A DNA stretch of 64,000 nt, taken from positions 4,030,001 to 4,094,000 of the forward strand of contig OY725495.1 in NCBI GenBank assembly GCA_963281255.1. The letters are read 5' to 3'. The first letter of the stretch is position 1. Each line of letters begins with the position of its first letter. Origin of the DNA: Aphrocallistes beatrix. Lineage: Eukaryota > Porifera > Hexactinellida > Sceptrulophora > Aphrocallistidae. Below the pieces are notes generated by a model. The model was not told the origin of the DNA, did not search any database, and worked only from the letters and a program-made list of their open reading frames with translations. The translations under genes and the position numbers were made by a program. This document shows positions 54,493 to 64,000 of the stretch, in pieces.

Positions 54493-56345
54493 TCCTTCTA
54501 AGCGCTAACGTAACTAAGGCCAATAGCGGATTATAATTAATGTGGCACTTAGATATCTAAAATTACAATACAGAGCAGGCCTCCTCTCAACCTCCAATCT
54601 AACCAAATGTGTGATAGTATGCAACAAGGGTAATGCGGAAATGGTTCGACTTTTCGAAAAGGAAATAGTTCGACTTTTTATCATTAGGATTAATGGTGGG
54701 TTTTTTTTCGAACTATTTCCGGTTTTGGTTCGAACTATCTCCATCATACCGCAACAAGCCGTGAGATGTGGTAAAATAGTATTATGAACAGTATTCTAAA
54801 TCGTTAGATAATAGTGAGTAATGGTCTCATATAACAAGGAAAACCGTGAGAGTTGAGAGGCCTGCCTCAATATGTTTGAGCCTCACCAAGTTCTGGTGCA
54901 TTCCGTGAGTATACATACTACAGTATTACTTTTTGATAGAAACACATTTAAGATTTAATTGAGTGATACAAAAGGAAAAGTTCAAGTACAGGCTCAGTGG
55001 GCTTAATTTCCCAAAAGATTTGGAGATCACAATTTTCGCTTCCCTCGTGACCAACCATCGTTGGACGCCCAGTTCCAGGTTTATATCAGGTCTGTATCGT
55101 GAATCGTTCTGAGCGGTTTCTCACAATTCTTGGCAATCTTTCTGCACTATCTTACCGATTATCATGCCGATGGCTCGGTTACAAACTGATTCTGGTGATT
55201 TGGAAATCCATTGAATTAAACTACAATGATAAACTCTTCAAAATGGGTAAATTCACTATATCATGTCACAAATAAGTAAAAAGAAATGTACTGAAGATAA
55301 AACAAAACAAATTAAAGATGAATGAAACTGTATCGTGTCATGTGATGTTAATAAATTGTTAGTGTTTATAACTCAATTAAGGAGACACAGTGGATTACGA
55401 GCGTTATCTTAGCAGCCGACACGAAAAGCATTTTAATGCGGGAATCCCGCAAATGTCAAATTAATTAAATCAGATAAGAATAATGTGATTTCTCAATTCC
55501 GTCCAGCTTGGTTTGTAAGAAGGGAAAAAGCGAATTAGATTCTTGATGTGTTACATACCAGTAAGCAAAATGTTCAATCCCTTTAATGAATTTGTTCTCT
55601 CAGCATCAAATCATCTTCACTCGTCCAGGACTGGATCAGAAGATAACGTTATCAGCTCATCTAGCTATATTTCACTCTAATTTGAGATATCTATGAAGAG
55701 GTTAAAAACAAGTAATCAAATACAAATAAAATAATTGAATAAATACAAAAGTAGGAGAGCAAAATTTTAAAAAAAGAAATAATAAAACAAACAGGGAAAA
55801 TATGAACAATTAATGCAAATGAAAAAATGTCGGTCGACAGACCGATAGTGCAGCTCCAGGAAGTGACTTGAAGGAACATGTAATACAAATATCGGATTAC
55901 ATCGAGAATTATTAACCTTACGGCATTCTAAGTGAAATTTGGAATCTACATATTAAAATACCCTATATTTGCCATTGAGAGCTAGCTTTTAGCTCAAAAT
56001 AAGTTTTTTTTAAAGGTGTGAAAATATGTATATATACATATGTTAGAAACTCATAAAATATTCATATTATTACTTTCAAAGTGCGAAAATCGGTCCTACA
56101 TGGTGAAATACCCTACATTAGTCGTTGAGATCTTATAATCTTTAAACAAAGCTTTGCAGTGGAGGTGTTAAAATATGAATATATACTCATAAAATCCGGA
56201 AGCGATGAGATTTCGCGAAAAAATGTTGACGGTGCACATCTACACCATAAAGAAATCCTACATGCGAAATTTGGGAAAATTCGGTTAGATTTCGCAGTAG
56301 CGCGAGTACGGACATTACCGGACTCTGACTTCATGTTCTGACTGT
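54493..56345. other. Upstream of CCT3
   Basis: No gene recognised. 54625-54745 has repeated GGTTCGAAC/GGAAATAGTTCGAC motifs in both orientations. 56314-56341 is a 28-bp copy of CCT3 exon 1. Confidence 0.4.
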
Positions 56346-56348
56346 TAC

Positions 56349-56972
56349 TAGATACTGGAATTGATTATTTAAGTATAATAATATTTAGCAATGTGAACTT
56401 TGTGTATTCATTGAGCTTACATTCAGGAGTAGTTGACTTAATACGAAGTAAATTATATTTATCACGAAACAAAATTTCTGCTACAGTTCTGATTTCATTC
56501 ATGTAACCATAGACAAATGACAATCCAGCATACTTAGTATAAATCAAGAAAGCGACGTATTCTTTCTCTAATATTCGCAAGCGCCCACTGGGTAAATCTG
56601 CAGACACGCAGTGTCTGCAAGCCGCGCAGCACAAGATAATTATATAATAATTATATAATAATTATATAATAATTATATAATAACAAGCGCGCTTCGCTTG
56701 CTTGCGCTGCGCGGCTTGCGGACACTGCGTGTCCGCAGATTTACCCAGTGGGTGCTTGGGAATATACGTCACTTTCTTGTTTTATACTAAGTACGCTGGA
56801 TTGTCATTTGTCTACGGTTACATTAATGAAATCAGAACTGTAGCAGAAATTTTGTTTCGTGATAAATATAATTTACTTCGTATTAAGTCAACTAATCCTG
56901 AATGTAAGCTCAATTTGAATTTACAAAGTTCACATTGCTAAAGATTATTGTACTTAAATAATCAATTCCAGT
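56349..56972. repeat. Large palindrome with AT-rich loop
   Basis: Arms ~56349-56632 and ~56690-56972 are inverted copies. The inner ends are GC-rich (CCGCGCAGC, GCGCGCTTCGCTTGC) as in the repeat A/B termini. The loop is a tandem TAATTATATAA run. Confidence 0.85.
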
Positions 56973-57244
56973 CCATGTCGTTAAAAGTTATTTCATGATC
57001 GAATTGATTGATCGTAGCATATAACACGCTTTAATTGGTGTTAACAATCAAATAATAGACTCAAAATAGCAGTATTCAATCATTTATATGAAATAGAATC
57101 GTGTGAATGGCATTATAAAAGGCTGATAATTGATTGGTTCACATAAACCAATGAATTTCAATCACAATTAGTTCTTTTGATTGTAGGCATAAGTCAATAC
57201 TATTTTATTCCAATGTATTTGCATTATAAAATAATCGAATTTGA

Positions 57245-57438
57245 TTGGTCAGCACATTTTGTCACCTATCTCGGCGAGGTGAAAACATTTCGCTTAGATC
57301 TTCGAACTTAATCCTAGATTCATCATTTGACACCTACATGCCAATTTTTGTATCTCTACGACTTGCCAATTCTTCAATCAATTCGGACAAACAAACAAAC
57401 AAACAAACAAAAAAATCCTGGAGTTTTAATATATAAGA
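57245..57438 (-). repeat. Repeat family A, inverted fragment
   Basis: GACTTGCCAATTCTTCAATC, then (AAAC)n and TTTTAATATATAAG, the reverse of the family A start. Confidence 0.65.
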
Positions 57439-57575
57439 TTATATAATAATTATATAATTATTATATAATAATTATATAATAATAATATAATAATTATATA
57501 ATAATAATATAATTATTATATAATTATTATATAATTATTATATAATAATTATATAATTATTATATTATTATTATA
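57437..57575. repeat. AT-rich TAATTATATAA satellite
   Basis: Pure A/T run of short TAATTATATAA/TAATAATATAA units; same motif as the palindrome loop. Confidence 0.85.
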
Positions 57576-58842
57576 TCTTATATATTAAAATGCTAGGATT
57601 TTTTTGTTTGTTTGTCCGAATTGATTGAAAATTTGGCAAGTCGTAGAGATACGAAAATTGGCAGGTTGGTGTCAAATGATGAATCTACGATTAATTTCGA
57701 AAATCTAAGAGAAATTTTCACACCTCAGCAAAAAAATGGAAAACAATTTTTCACACCTTTTCTATACAAAATAAAGGACTACACTATCACAATATAAATT
57801 ATTGTACGACACTACAATAGATCGTCATTGTTAATAATACTTCAAAGCCACAACTTATGTTTGATATCTTAAATGTATTATAGTGTATAGCAATAAAAAA
57901 TATTATGTGCATATTTTCACACCTTTTGAAGAATTTTGAAAAATATGCTAGAGACTAGCTTCCAACGGTTGACATGGGGTTTTCAGGGGTGTAGATTTCG
58001 AATATCATATTTTCGAATAAATTTGATGATCAATTTGTTTACTTTTGTTTACAATAGATACATAAAGTAAACAAATGACAAAAATAAGCTAGAAACTAGC
58101 TTCCAACGGTTGACATGGGGTTTTTATGGGTGTAGATTTCGAATATCATATTTTCAGATCAATATGATAAATTATTTGTTTACTTTTGTTTACATTAGAA
58201 AGATAAAGTAAACAAATGACAAAAATAAGCTAGAAACTAGCTTGAAGCTTCCAACGGTTAACATGGGGTTTTAGAGGTGTAGATTTCGAATATCATATTT
58301 TCAGATCAATATAATAAATTATTTGTTTACTTTTGTTTACATTAGATACATAAAGTAAACAAATTACAAAATGAGCTAGAAACTAACTTCCAATGTTTGA
58401 CATGGGGTTTTCAGGGTTTAGATCTTGGATATTATATTTTTGTATCCATATGAGAAATTACATGGTATAACAAAAGTGTTGTCACCCTAGATTATTAATC
58501 ATTATGCTTGATTGATATCGAACCAATAGAAATCAAATACAAACTCTTAGCCTGTCGTGAGCTATCACGCAATACTATATTTTATGACATCACACCATTT
58601 GCGAAATGCACTTTTCCTTTCCCATTATCAAATTTTTGTCACCTATTAAATTTGTGCTAAGATGAAAGGTGACAACACCTTTGTTACACCCTGTATTTGT
58701 TAACTTATGCTCACAATATTTATATAAATTAAACAATTTCCCTAAATAGGCTAGATTGGGTCATTCCAGGCGCCCGTAGGGCGACTCTGCGGACACGTAG
58801 TGTCCGCAAGCCGCGCAGCACAAGCAAGCGAAGCCCGCTTGT
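57576..58842 (+). repeat. Repeat family A, long copy with internal tandem units
   Basis: Starts TCTTATATATTAAAATGCTA and ends AAGCGAAGCCCGCTTGT. From 57946 to 58460 it contains about four ~120-150-bp tandem units (AGCTTCCAACGGTTGACATG ... GTTTACTTTTGTTTACA). Interrupted by MITE G. Confidence 0.7.
58461..58695 (-). mobile_element. MITE family G, copy 2
   Basis: Ends GGTATAACAAAAGTGTTGTC and CACCTTTGTTACACCCTGTA; inverted relative to 49153. Confidence 0.75.
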
Positions 58843-58865
58843 TATTATTATATTATTATAATATA

Positions 58866-59620
58866 ATCTTATATACAAAAACGCTAGGATTTTTGTTTGT
58901 TTGTTTGTTTGTCCGAATTGATTGAAGAATTGGCAAGTCGTAAAGATACAAAAGTTTGTAGGTAGGTGCCAAATGATGAATCTAGGATTAATTTCGAAAA
59001 TCTAAGCTAAATTTTCACACCACTGCAAAAAAAATGGAAAATAATTTTTCACACATTTTCTATACATTACTATGTACGGCTTCACTCACACAATAGAATT
59101 AATTGTATGACACTATTGTATGCTGTCAATGTTATGAATACTATATAGCAATAACTTATATAGATGTCTCAATTATATTAGTGAATGGCAGTAAAAAATT
59201 ATGTGTATATTTCCACACCTTTATATACATATTTTTACACGATTTGACGAATTTGAAAATTGTGGTAGAGACTAGCTTCCAACGGTTGACATTAGGTTTT
59301 CAGGGGTGTAGATTTCGAATATCATATTTTCAGATCGATGTGATAAATTATTTGTTAATATTTGTTTACAATATATACATAGAGTAAACAAATTACAAAA
59401 ATAGGCTAGAGAATAGCTTCCAACGGTTGACATGGGGTTTTCAGGGGTGTATATTTAGAATATAATATTTTCGGATCCATATGAGAAATATTTCGTTAAC
59501 CTTTATTTATAATATTTATATAATGGAAAAATTCCCAAAATAGGTCAGATTGAATAGGGCGACTCTGCGGACACAAAGTGTCCGCATGCCGCGCAGCGCA
59601 AGCAAGCGAAGCGCGCTTGT
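58866..59620 (+). repeat. Repeat family A, shorter copy
   Basis: Same start and GCGCGCTTGT end, with two internal tandem units (59270-59500). Confidence 0.7.
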
Positions 59621-59834
59621 AGTTTTTAAATTTCAAAGTAGTTTTTTTGCTACGTTACTTTTAATGTCACTCATAGGTAGGATTTCGATAAAAATTAAAA
59701 ATAATTTCACTTTATCAGATAACTATTTGATCAAAAATTAAGCATATATTAATGACCCATACTGTACCCTGAGCACCCAGTACTGGCTTTAAATTGAATT
59801 CTCGATCCATTTTGATTTGAATGAGTCTTATGAG

Positions 59835-59843
59835 TATAAATAG
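59835..59843 (+). promoter_or_regulatory. TATA box of small gene S1
   Basis: TATAAATAG, 44 nt before the S1 ATG. The ~45 bp upstream (ATTCTCGATCCATTTTGATT) are repeated before S2. Confidence 0.65.
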
Positions 59844-59878
59844 AAAAAGGAAATACTGTAGTTGCTATTTCATAAGTT

Positions 59879-60136
59879 ATGACAACGGTAGTGATATTAA
59901 GGAACAAAGTCAGAAAAATCGTACTCGCTTCTCAGGTAAAGGACTTTGGCCCACAAATCCGGGTAGAGTGGAATTGTGAAGCAAGACCAACGTGGTGGCC
60001 CATAGGGATACCTTTTATGGATCCCAAAATGATGAGAAAGAAGGAATTGATGATAATAATTGAGTCTGCCAACTCAATTAATCAGTCATCATTGTCCTCA
60101 CCCTCACCCTTGCCCAGAAAAATGACAAGAATCTAA
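59879..60136 (+). CDS. S1: small unrecognised protein with TWWPIG motif
   Basis: Single exon, 85 aa. MTTVVILRNKVRKIVLASQV, then DFGPQIRVEWN, TWWPIGIPFMDP and a helical RKKELMIIIESA segment before a Ser/Pro tail. I do not recognise the family. The compact core with WWP and a following helix looks like a folded DNA- or protein-binding module, but that is a guess. Tandem paralogue S2 starts ~500 bp on, with the same promoter. Both copies keep the frame, and substitutions between them are conservative (R/K, V/A, I/L), which supports a real gene. Lies outside the CCT3 intron. Confidence 0.6.
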   Translation: MTTVVILRNKVRKIVLASQVKDFGPQIRVEWNCEARPTWWPIGIPFMDPKMMRKKELMIIIESANSINQSSLSSPSPLPRKMTRI

Positions 60137-60340
60137 GCGATCGACGTAGTCTTCAATAGAATTATTCAACAGTATTTTGGAAATTTGTCTAATTTGAGAT
60201 ACTATTTTGAATTCCACAAATATTGTAGAATACCTTAGGAATATGATTTCTGAATTGGATGATTCTAGTCAGATTTTATCAACAGTATGCATAGATAAAA
60301 TTGGAATTCTCGATCCATTTTGATTTGAAAGAGTCTTAGG

Positions 60341-60349
60341 AGTATAAGT
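60341..60349 (+). promoter_or_regulatory. TATA-like box of small gene S2
   Basis: TATAAGTAG, 40 nt before the S2 ATG; one base different from the S1 box. Confidence 0.55.
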
Positions 60350-60380
60350 AGAAAAGTAAATAGTTACTATTTCATAAACT

Positions 60381-60938
60381 ATGACAACGGTAGCGATATT
60401 AAGGAATAAAGTCAGAAAACTCGTACTCGCTTCTCAGCAGGTAAAGGACTTTGGCCCACAAATCCGAGCAGAGTGGAATTGGGAAGCAAAACCAACGTGG
60501 TGGCCCATAGGGGCACCTTTTATGGATCCCAATAAGTTGATAAGGAAGGAACTATTGACAATTATAAAGTCCGCCAATCAAGCTACATTTATATCATCGT
60601 CCTCTTCCTCATCCTTACCCTCACCCTTACCATCTTCCTCTTCCTCACCCTTACCCTCACCCTCACCCTCACCCTCACCTTTACCTTTACCATCTTCCTC
60701 TTCCTCACCCTTACCCTCACCCTTACCCTCACCTTTACCTTTACCATCTTCCTCTTCCTCACCCTTACCCTCATCCTCACCTTTACCATCTTCCTCTTCC
60801 TCATCCTTACCCTCACCCTTACCATCTTTCTCTTCCTCACCCTTACCATTTCCTCATCCTTACCCTCACCCTTACCATCTTCCTCTTCCTCTATTCCACT
60901 TCCTCACCCTCGCCCTCACCATTCACTTCGCTCAATGA
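60381..60938 (+). CDS. S2: paralogue of S1 with a minisatellite-encoded Ser/Pro/Leu tail
   Basis: Single exon, 185 aa. The first ~70 residues match S1 (MTTVAILRNKVRKLVLAS, TWWPIGAPFMDP, RKELLTIIKSA), with one extra Gln after LASQ. From residue ~73 the frame runs through a CTTCCTCTTCCTCA / CCCTTACCCTCACC minisatellite, encoding Ser runs and PLPSPLP repeats to the end. The S1 tail (SSLSSPSPLP) shows the short starting form of the same motif, so the tail is probably an expansion. Tail length should vary between individuals. No signal peptide or membrane segment is evident in the core. Confidence 0.55.
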   Translation: MTTVAILRNKVRKLVLASQQVKDFGPQIRAEWNWEAKPTWWPIGAPFMDPNKLIRKELLTIIKSANQATFISSSSSSSLPSPLPSSSSSPLPSPSPSPSPLPLPSSSSSPLPSPLPSPLPLPSSSSSPLPSSSPLPSSSSSSLPSPLPSFSSSPLPFPHPYPHPYHLPLPLFHFLTLALTIHFAQ

Positions 60939-61250
60939 TTTTGTAGTACAGTAGCATCTTAGTTTTTTCTTTATTATTATTTTTTGTTTGTTGTGTGTTG
61001 TGTGTTGTGTGCTTCAAATCAAAATTAAATTTCCCTTAAATTACTGAGTGGAATTAATCTCGTATTGGGAGGGAGAAGGAGTAGCTATTTATAGTTTCAA
61101 CTATAGCTGAGCCGAACTAGGGAATAACAGTTCCTCGAGTTATTAAATAATTATGGGTAGAACACGCATTTCCTTGATAGGAAGTTCTGGTAAAATTTTA
61201 TTTGCACAAACGAGGCACCCGCTGTGATGTAGTTAGTTCGAATATTAGCT
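60939..61250. other. Spacer between S2 and the retroelement
   Basis: GTGTTGTGTGTTGTGTGC short repeat at ~60990; no gene seen. Confidence 0.4.
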
Positions 61251-61492
61251 TCGTGGGGGATTTGTAGAAGACCTGCGGAACGTGAGGTTGTTCGCGAGGT
61301 GGTTGAAGAGGGGAAGACACTTGACGAGGCTTTCGAAATACTCCGAACTTTGGACCCCCCGAAGGACAAGACCCACGCCATGGTATCGCTTTGTAGGCTA
61401 GACTGGGCCCCAGGGGTTTTAGTTGATGATTTTTTCTTCGAGTTAAAAATGCTAGCAAGTCGTGCTCAAGCCCCTTTGAATATGGTATGTAC

Positions 61493-61614
61493 CTAGGGAC
61501 GTAGCCAGTGGCGCCGACAAGGGCCTGCCAGGGGCTACGGCCCGTCTTAACTGGGACTGCAGGATATTTAGTGGGCCTGCGGGCAGGCTCTGCAGGCCCA
61601 TTGGCTACGCCTAT
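61493..61614. mobile_element. hAT-like MITE inside gag
   Basis: 122 bp; GGACGTAGCCAGTGG / CCATTGGCTACGCCT ends. GTATGTAC lies on both sides (61485-61492 and 61615-61622). Confidence 0.8.
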
Positions 61615-61821
61615 GTATGTACCCTATTTACTGCCCAGTTACCTGCCCCACTTCAAGGACCCATCAAATATTGGTTGGCTACAAGGGAAGAAGTCGGTCC
61701 CAAAGAAGTTCGTAAATTCATTGATTTTGTTCGACAGTCTCTGAGCAAAAAAGGAGTCCCGCTGGACAAAGGAAATCGGGACTTTTCACGCGTTTGTGTG
61801 CTAAAAGAGGAAGCACTAGAG

Positions 61822-61994
61822 CAGGGTTTTTTAAGGGCGATCGTGGTGTAAAAATTACACCACGAATTTTGGGAGTTACACCACGATTTGGGTCGGCCGC
61901 TGCAGCGTGGGCAATATTTGGTTAATATTTTTTCGGTGGTTACACCGTGATTAAGCTGAGTTACACCAAGGTCTCAACCTTAAAATAAACCCTG
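61822..61994. mobile_element. MITE with 8-bp target duplication inside the retroelement
   Basis: Ends CAGGGTTTTTTAAGG / CCTTAAAATAAACCCTG, flanks CACTAGAG and CACTACAG. Internal repeated TTACACCACGA motifs. Confidence 0.7.
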
Positions 61995-62229
61995 CACTAC
62001 AGAGCCAAATAAACGAAAAGAAGCAGAGAGAGGAAACTCTGGATATTTCCTACGAGCATCCAGAGAAGAATATACAAACGTCTAAAGATAACGTAAATAC
62101 GATCCGCGACCAAAACCAAAGAAAAGGATTTAGGCGCGACAGACTCGAGGGACGGATGAGAAGAGTCCGCTTGTTTTGAACTCACATAAATCGGGATGCT
62201 TTATATGTGGAATCCAAGGGAATTTTGCT

Positions 62230-62291
62230 GGGCATGCCTAATTTACGGGACGGGAAGGCATCCCGTCCCGTCCCGTAAATTAGGCATGCCC
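62230..62291. repeat. Perfect 26-bp inverted repeat interrupting the zinc knuckle
   Basis: Arms 62230-62255 and 62266-62291 with a 10-bp loop. It separates CFICG..GNFAG from HFARSCPD. Confidence 0.85.
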
Positions 62292-63460
62292 CATTTTGCT
62301 CGTTCATGCCCTGATCAATTTGTCAGCAATGTGGGAAGAAGGGCCACCACTAGAGTGACTGCAGAACCGGTAAGCGGGTGTTATGAGCAAATACGACTGC
62401 ATCTCAGCGTGCTAGTGAATCAGGAGTTGTTGTGCGAATTACCCTGAACGATGTTCCAATCGTAGCTTTGCTTGACTCGGGTGCACAGCCAAGCATAGTG
62501 GATAAGGGAATTCTAATTTCCATGGGAGTGGAATTTCTCTCTTATCCAGGATATATTCATGGTGGAGGTTCGACCCCGGTAGCGACTCTAGTAAGGGTTC
62601 AACTTGTTATTAGCATTGGTCAGGATTATTCGATTAAGCATACATTCCTCGTTATCGATACCAACGATTCTACAATTATCTTAGAGAGAGATTTCTTGTC
62701 ACGATTTGATTCAACTGAATTCGATTGGGGGAATCATAGAATCCGTCTTGGGAAACAGTGGCTCCCTACTGAGGCAACTCTTCATGGAGGACCAATATTA
62801 GCACGTGCAATGATGCTAAAAAGCGTGGTTGATGAAGAAGAAGTTTGTCCAACCCGTCAAGTGTGGGACATCAACCTTGAGTTGGATTTCAGTCAACATC
62901 AGGCACTACTAAACATTTTGATACATAAAGTATGCAGAAGTATTCGCGAGGGATCCTAAAAAGCCAAATGTCACACATTTAACTGAACATGTGATAGAGA
63001 CAGGAAGATCCAGACCTGTGAAGTCTAAATACCTTAGAGTTGACCCTTGGACAGAAGAGGAGATAAACAAACAAGTGGATCCGATGCTTTCGAACGGGGT
63101 GATACAGCAATCGAACTCCCCCTGGGCAAGCAGGATCATTTTAGTCAAGAAAAAGATGGCGCTAAGCGCTTTGTTGTTGATTACCGCTCACTCAACGATT
63201 GTACGAAGAAAGATTCTTATCCTCTGCCAGAGATGCGATACATTTTTGATAAGCTAGGAAACAGTCAGTTTTACTCGACACTGGATGGCGCCAGTGCGTA
63301 TTGTAGCATACCAATCTGTCCAGAAGATATCGGAAAAACCCGCATTTGTTACTCCAAGAGGGCAATATGAATTTCGTGTAATGCCTTTTGGTTTATGTAA
63401 CGCCCCATCAACATTTCAGCGTGTGATAGAAAATTTGAAATTCACATTTCAGAGCTAGAT

Positions 63461-64000
63461 TTACCCTGTGGTCAAGTTATCTAACTACTGAGATTCTCGA
63501 GATGATAGTGTTGAGGTTAGCTGTTGTACAATAATAACAAATCATTTTATCACAAGTTTCTTTTAAAATTAAAGGTAATTTTAAAACTTGAGGGTAGTTT
63601 TTGTAGTTTGTACTATGTACCATATTCTGCATATCAGTATACCTCTTCAATCTATATACATTGATGTTGTGACCACTGAAAATGATCCAAAGTCACAAGC
63701 ACCTGTAACAAATATTACTTATGCAAAAAATTTGACTAACTCAGCATGTTAAGAATAGGCTTTCTACTACCATTGTATTTGATTAGGAAGTGAAAATAAC
63801 TTAGTACTAAATATACCATACAGTAATCTACCTAAATATACCTCAAAACGGTAATTTACCTAAATACATACAATAGCACAACAGTTGCGTTACGAGGTAG
63901 AATTGTCTTTACTAACACATCAGGGAAATGTTCATGAACTCGCAGGAATCAAGTGATGTTCAAAATGAGATCTTTTTATTCATCATATCAAGTTGTCAAC
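63461..64000. other. Right end of window
   Basis: No gene or recognised repeat. A short duplication, ACCTAAATATACCTCAAAAC / TACCTAAATACAT, lies near 63830-63870. Confidence 0.4.

Larger units (their letters stand above)
61260..63460 (+). mobile_element. Decayed Ty3/Gypsy retrotransposon (gag, protease, start of RT)
   Basis: gag-like sequence ~61299-61741, then a CCHC zinc-knuckle region at ~62188-62320. A pepsin-like protease follows at 62432-62900 (ALLDSGAQPSIVD active-site motif). Reverse transcriptase motifs at ~63030-63440 include DYRSLN, DSYPLP and VMPFGLCNAPSTFQ, in shifting frames. The RT breaks off near 63450; no integrase or LTR is seen. Insertions at 61493, 61822 and 62230 and several frameshifts mean it is inactive. 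Confidence 0.85.

Noticed and set aside
57946-58460. CRISPR-like regular repeats
   Set aside because: Units are ~120-150 bp, diverged and lie within a eukaryotic interspersed repeat; no spacer pattern.
60589-60849. Minus-strand Arg/Val/Lys repeat frame
   Set aside because: Shadow of the S2 minisatellite.
60590-60900. Interstitial telomere repeat
   Set aside because: Units mix CCCTCA, CCCTTA and CTTCCT; there is no clean TTAGGG/CCCTAA array.

Overview
The window looks like AT-rich nuclear DNA from an early-branching animal. A sponge-type genome is my guess, not a demonstration. The grounds are short GT-AG introns, a metazoan-type chaperonin gene, an anillin-like gene, TRAF-type zinc-finger proteins with degenerate MATH tails, a Ty3/Gypsy fragment, a LINE fragment and many miniature DNA transposons. 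Everything was read by eye; no alignment or database search was run.

Layout. (1) 1-1946, minus strand: five exons of the 5' half of an anillin-like gene that runs off the window. (2) 2263-54492, minus strand: one complete CCT3 (TCP-1 gamma) gene of six exons, 551 codons. Exons 1-4 lie at 52072-54492 and exons 5-6 at 2263-3081. Exon 4 ends at 52072 and exon 5 starts at 3081, in the same phase and at adjacent residues of the protein, so intron 4 is 48,990 bp. The other introns are 363-423 bp. (3) Inside intron 4 (3082-52071) lies an array of 17 single-exon TRAF-like loci, called T1-T17 here. All are on the plus strand, antisense to CCT3, except T4. (4) 54493-59800: repeats, including a ~620 bp palindrome. 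(5) 59879-60938: two tandem copies of a small unrecognised gene. (6) 61200-63460: a decayed Ty3/Gypsy element broken by miniature transposons and a hairpin.

The T proteins share a ~45-residue N-terminal block, a reduced RING-like Cys module, a run of TRAF-type Cys/His fingers and a coiled coil. Most also have a C-terminal domain resembling a worn-down MATH/TRAF-C domain. Most have a TATAAATAG-like box 43-47 nt before the ATG, so each is probably transcribed on its own with a very short leader. The genes are mosaics: two promoter classes, at least four C-terminal types and several finger blocks occur in different combinations. T1/T2 show a sharply bounded near-identical tract that suggests gene conversion. 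Coiled coils grow by 33-nt (11-residue) repeats in T14-T16 and by multiples of 7 residues in T1. T13, T15 and T17 carry a frameshift or nonsense codon. T3 has lost its C-terminal domain, and T10 consists only of that domain fused to the start codon region. I infer a rapidly evolving signalling or innate-immune-type adaptor array riding inside a housekeeping gene; its function is unknown.
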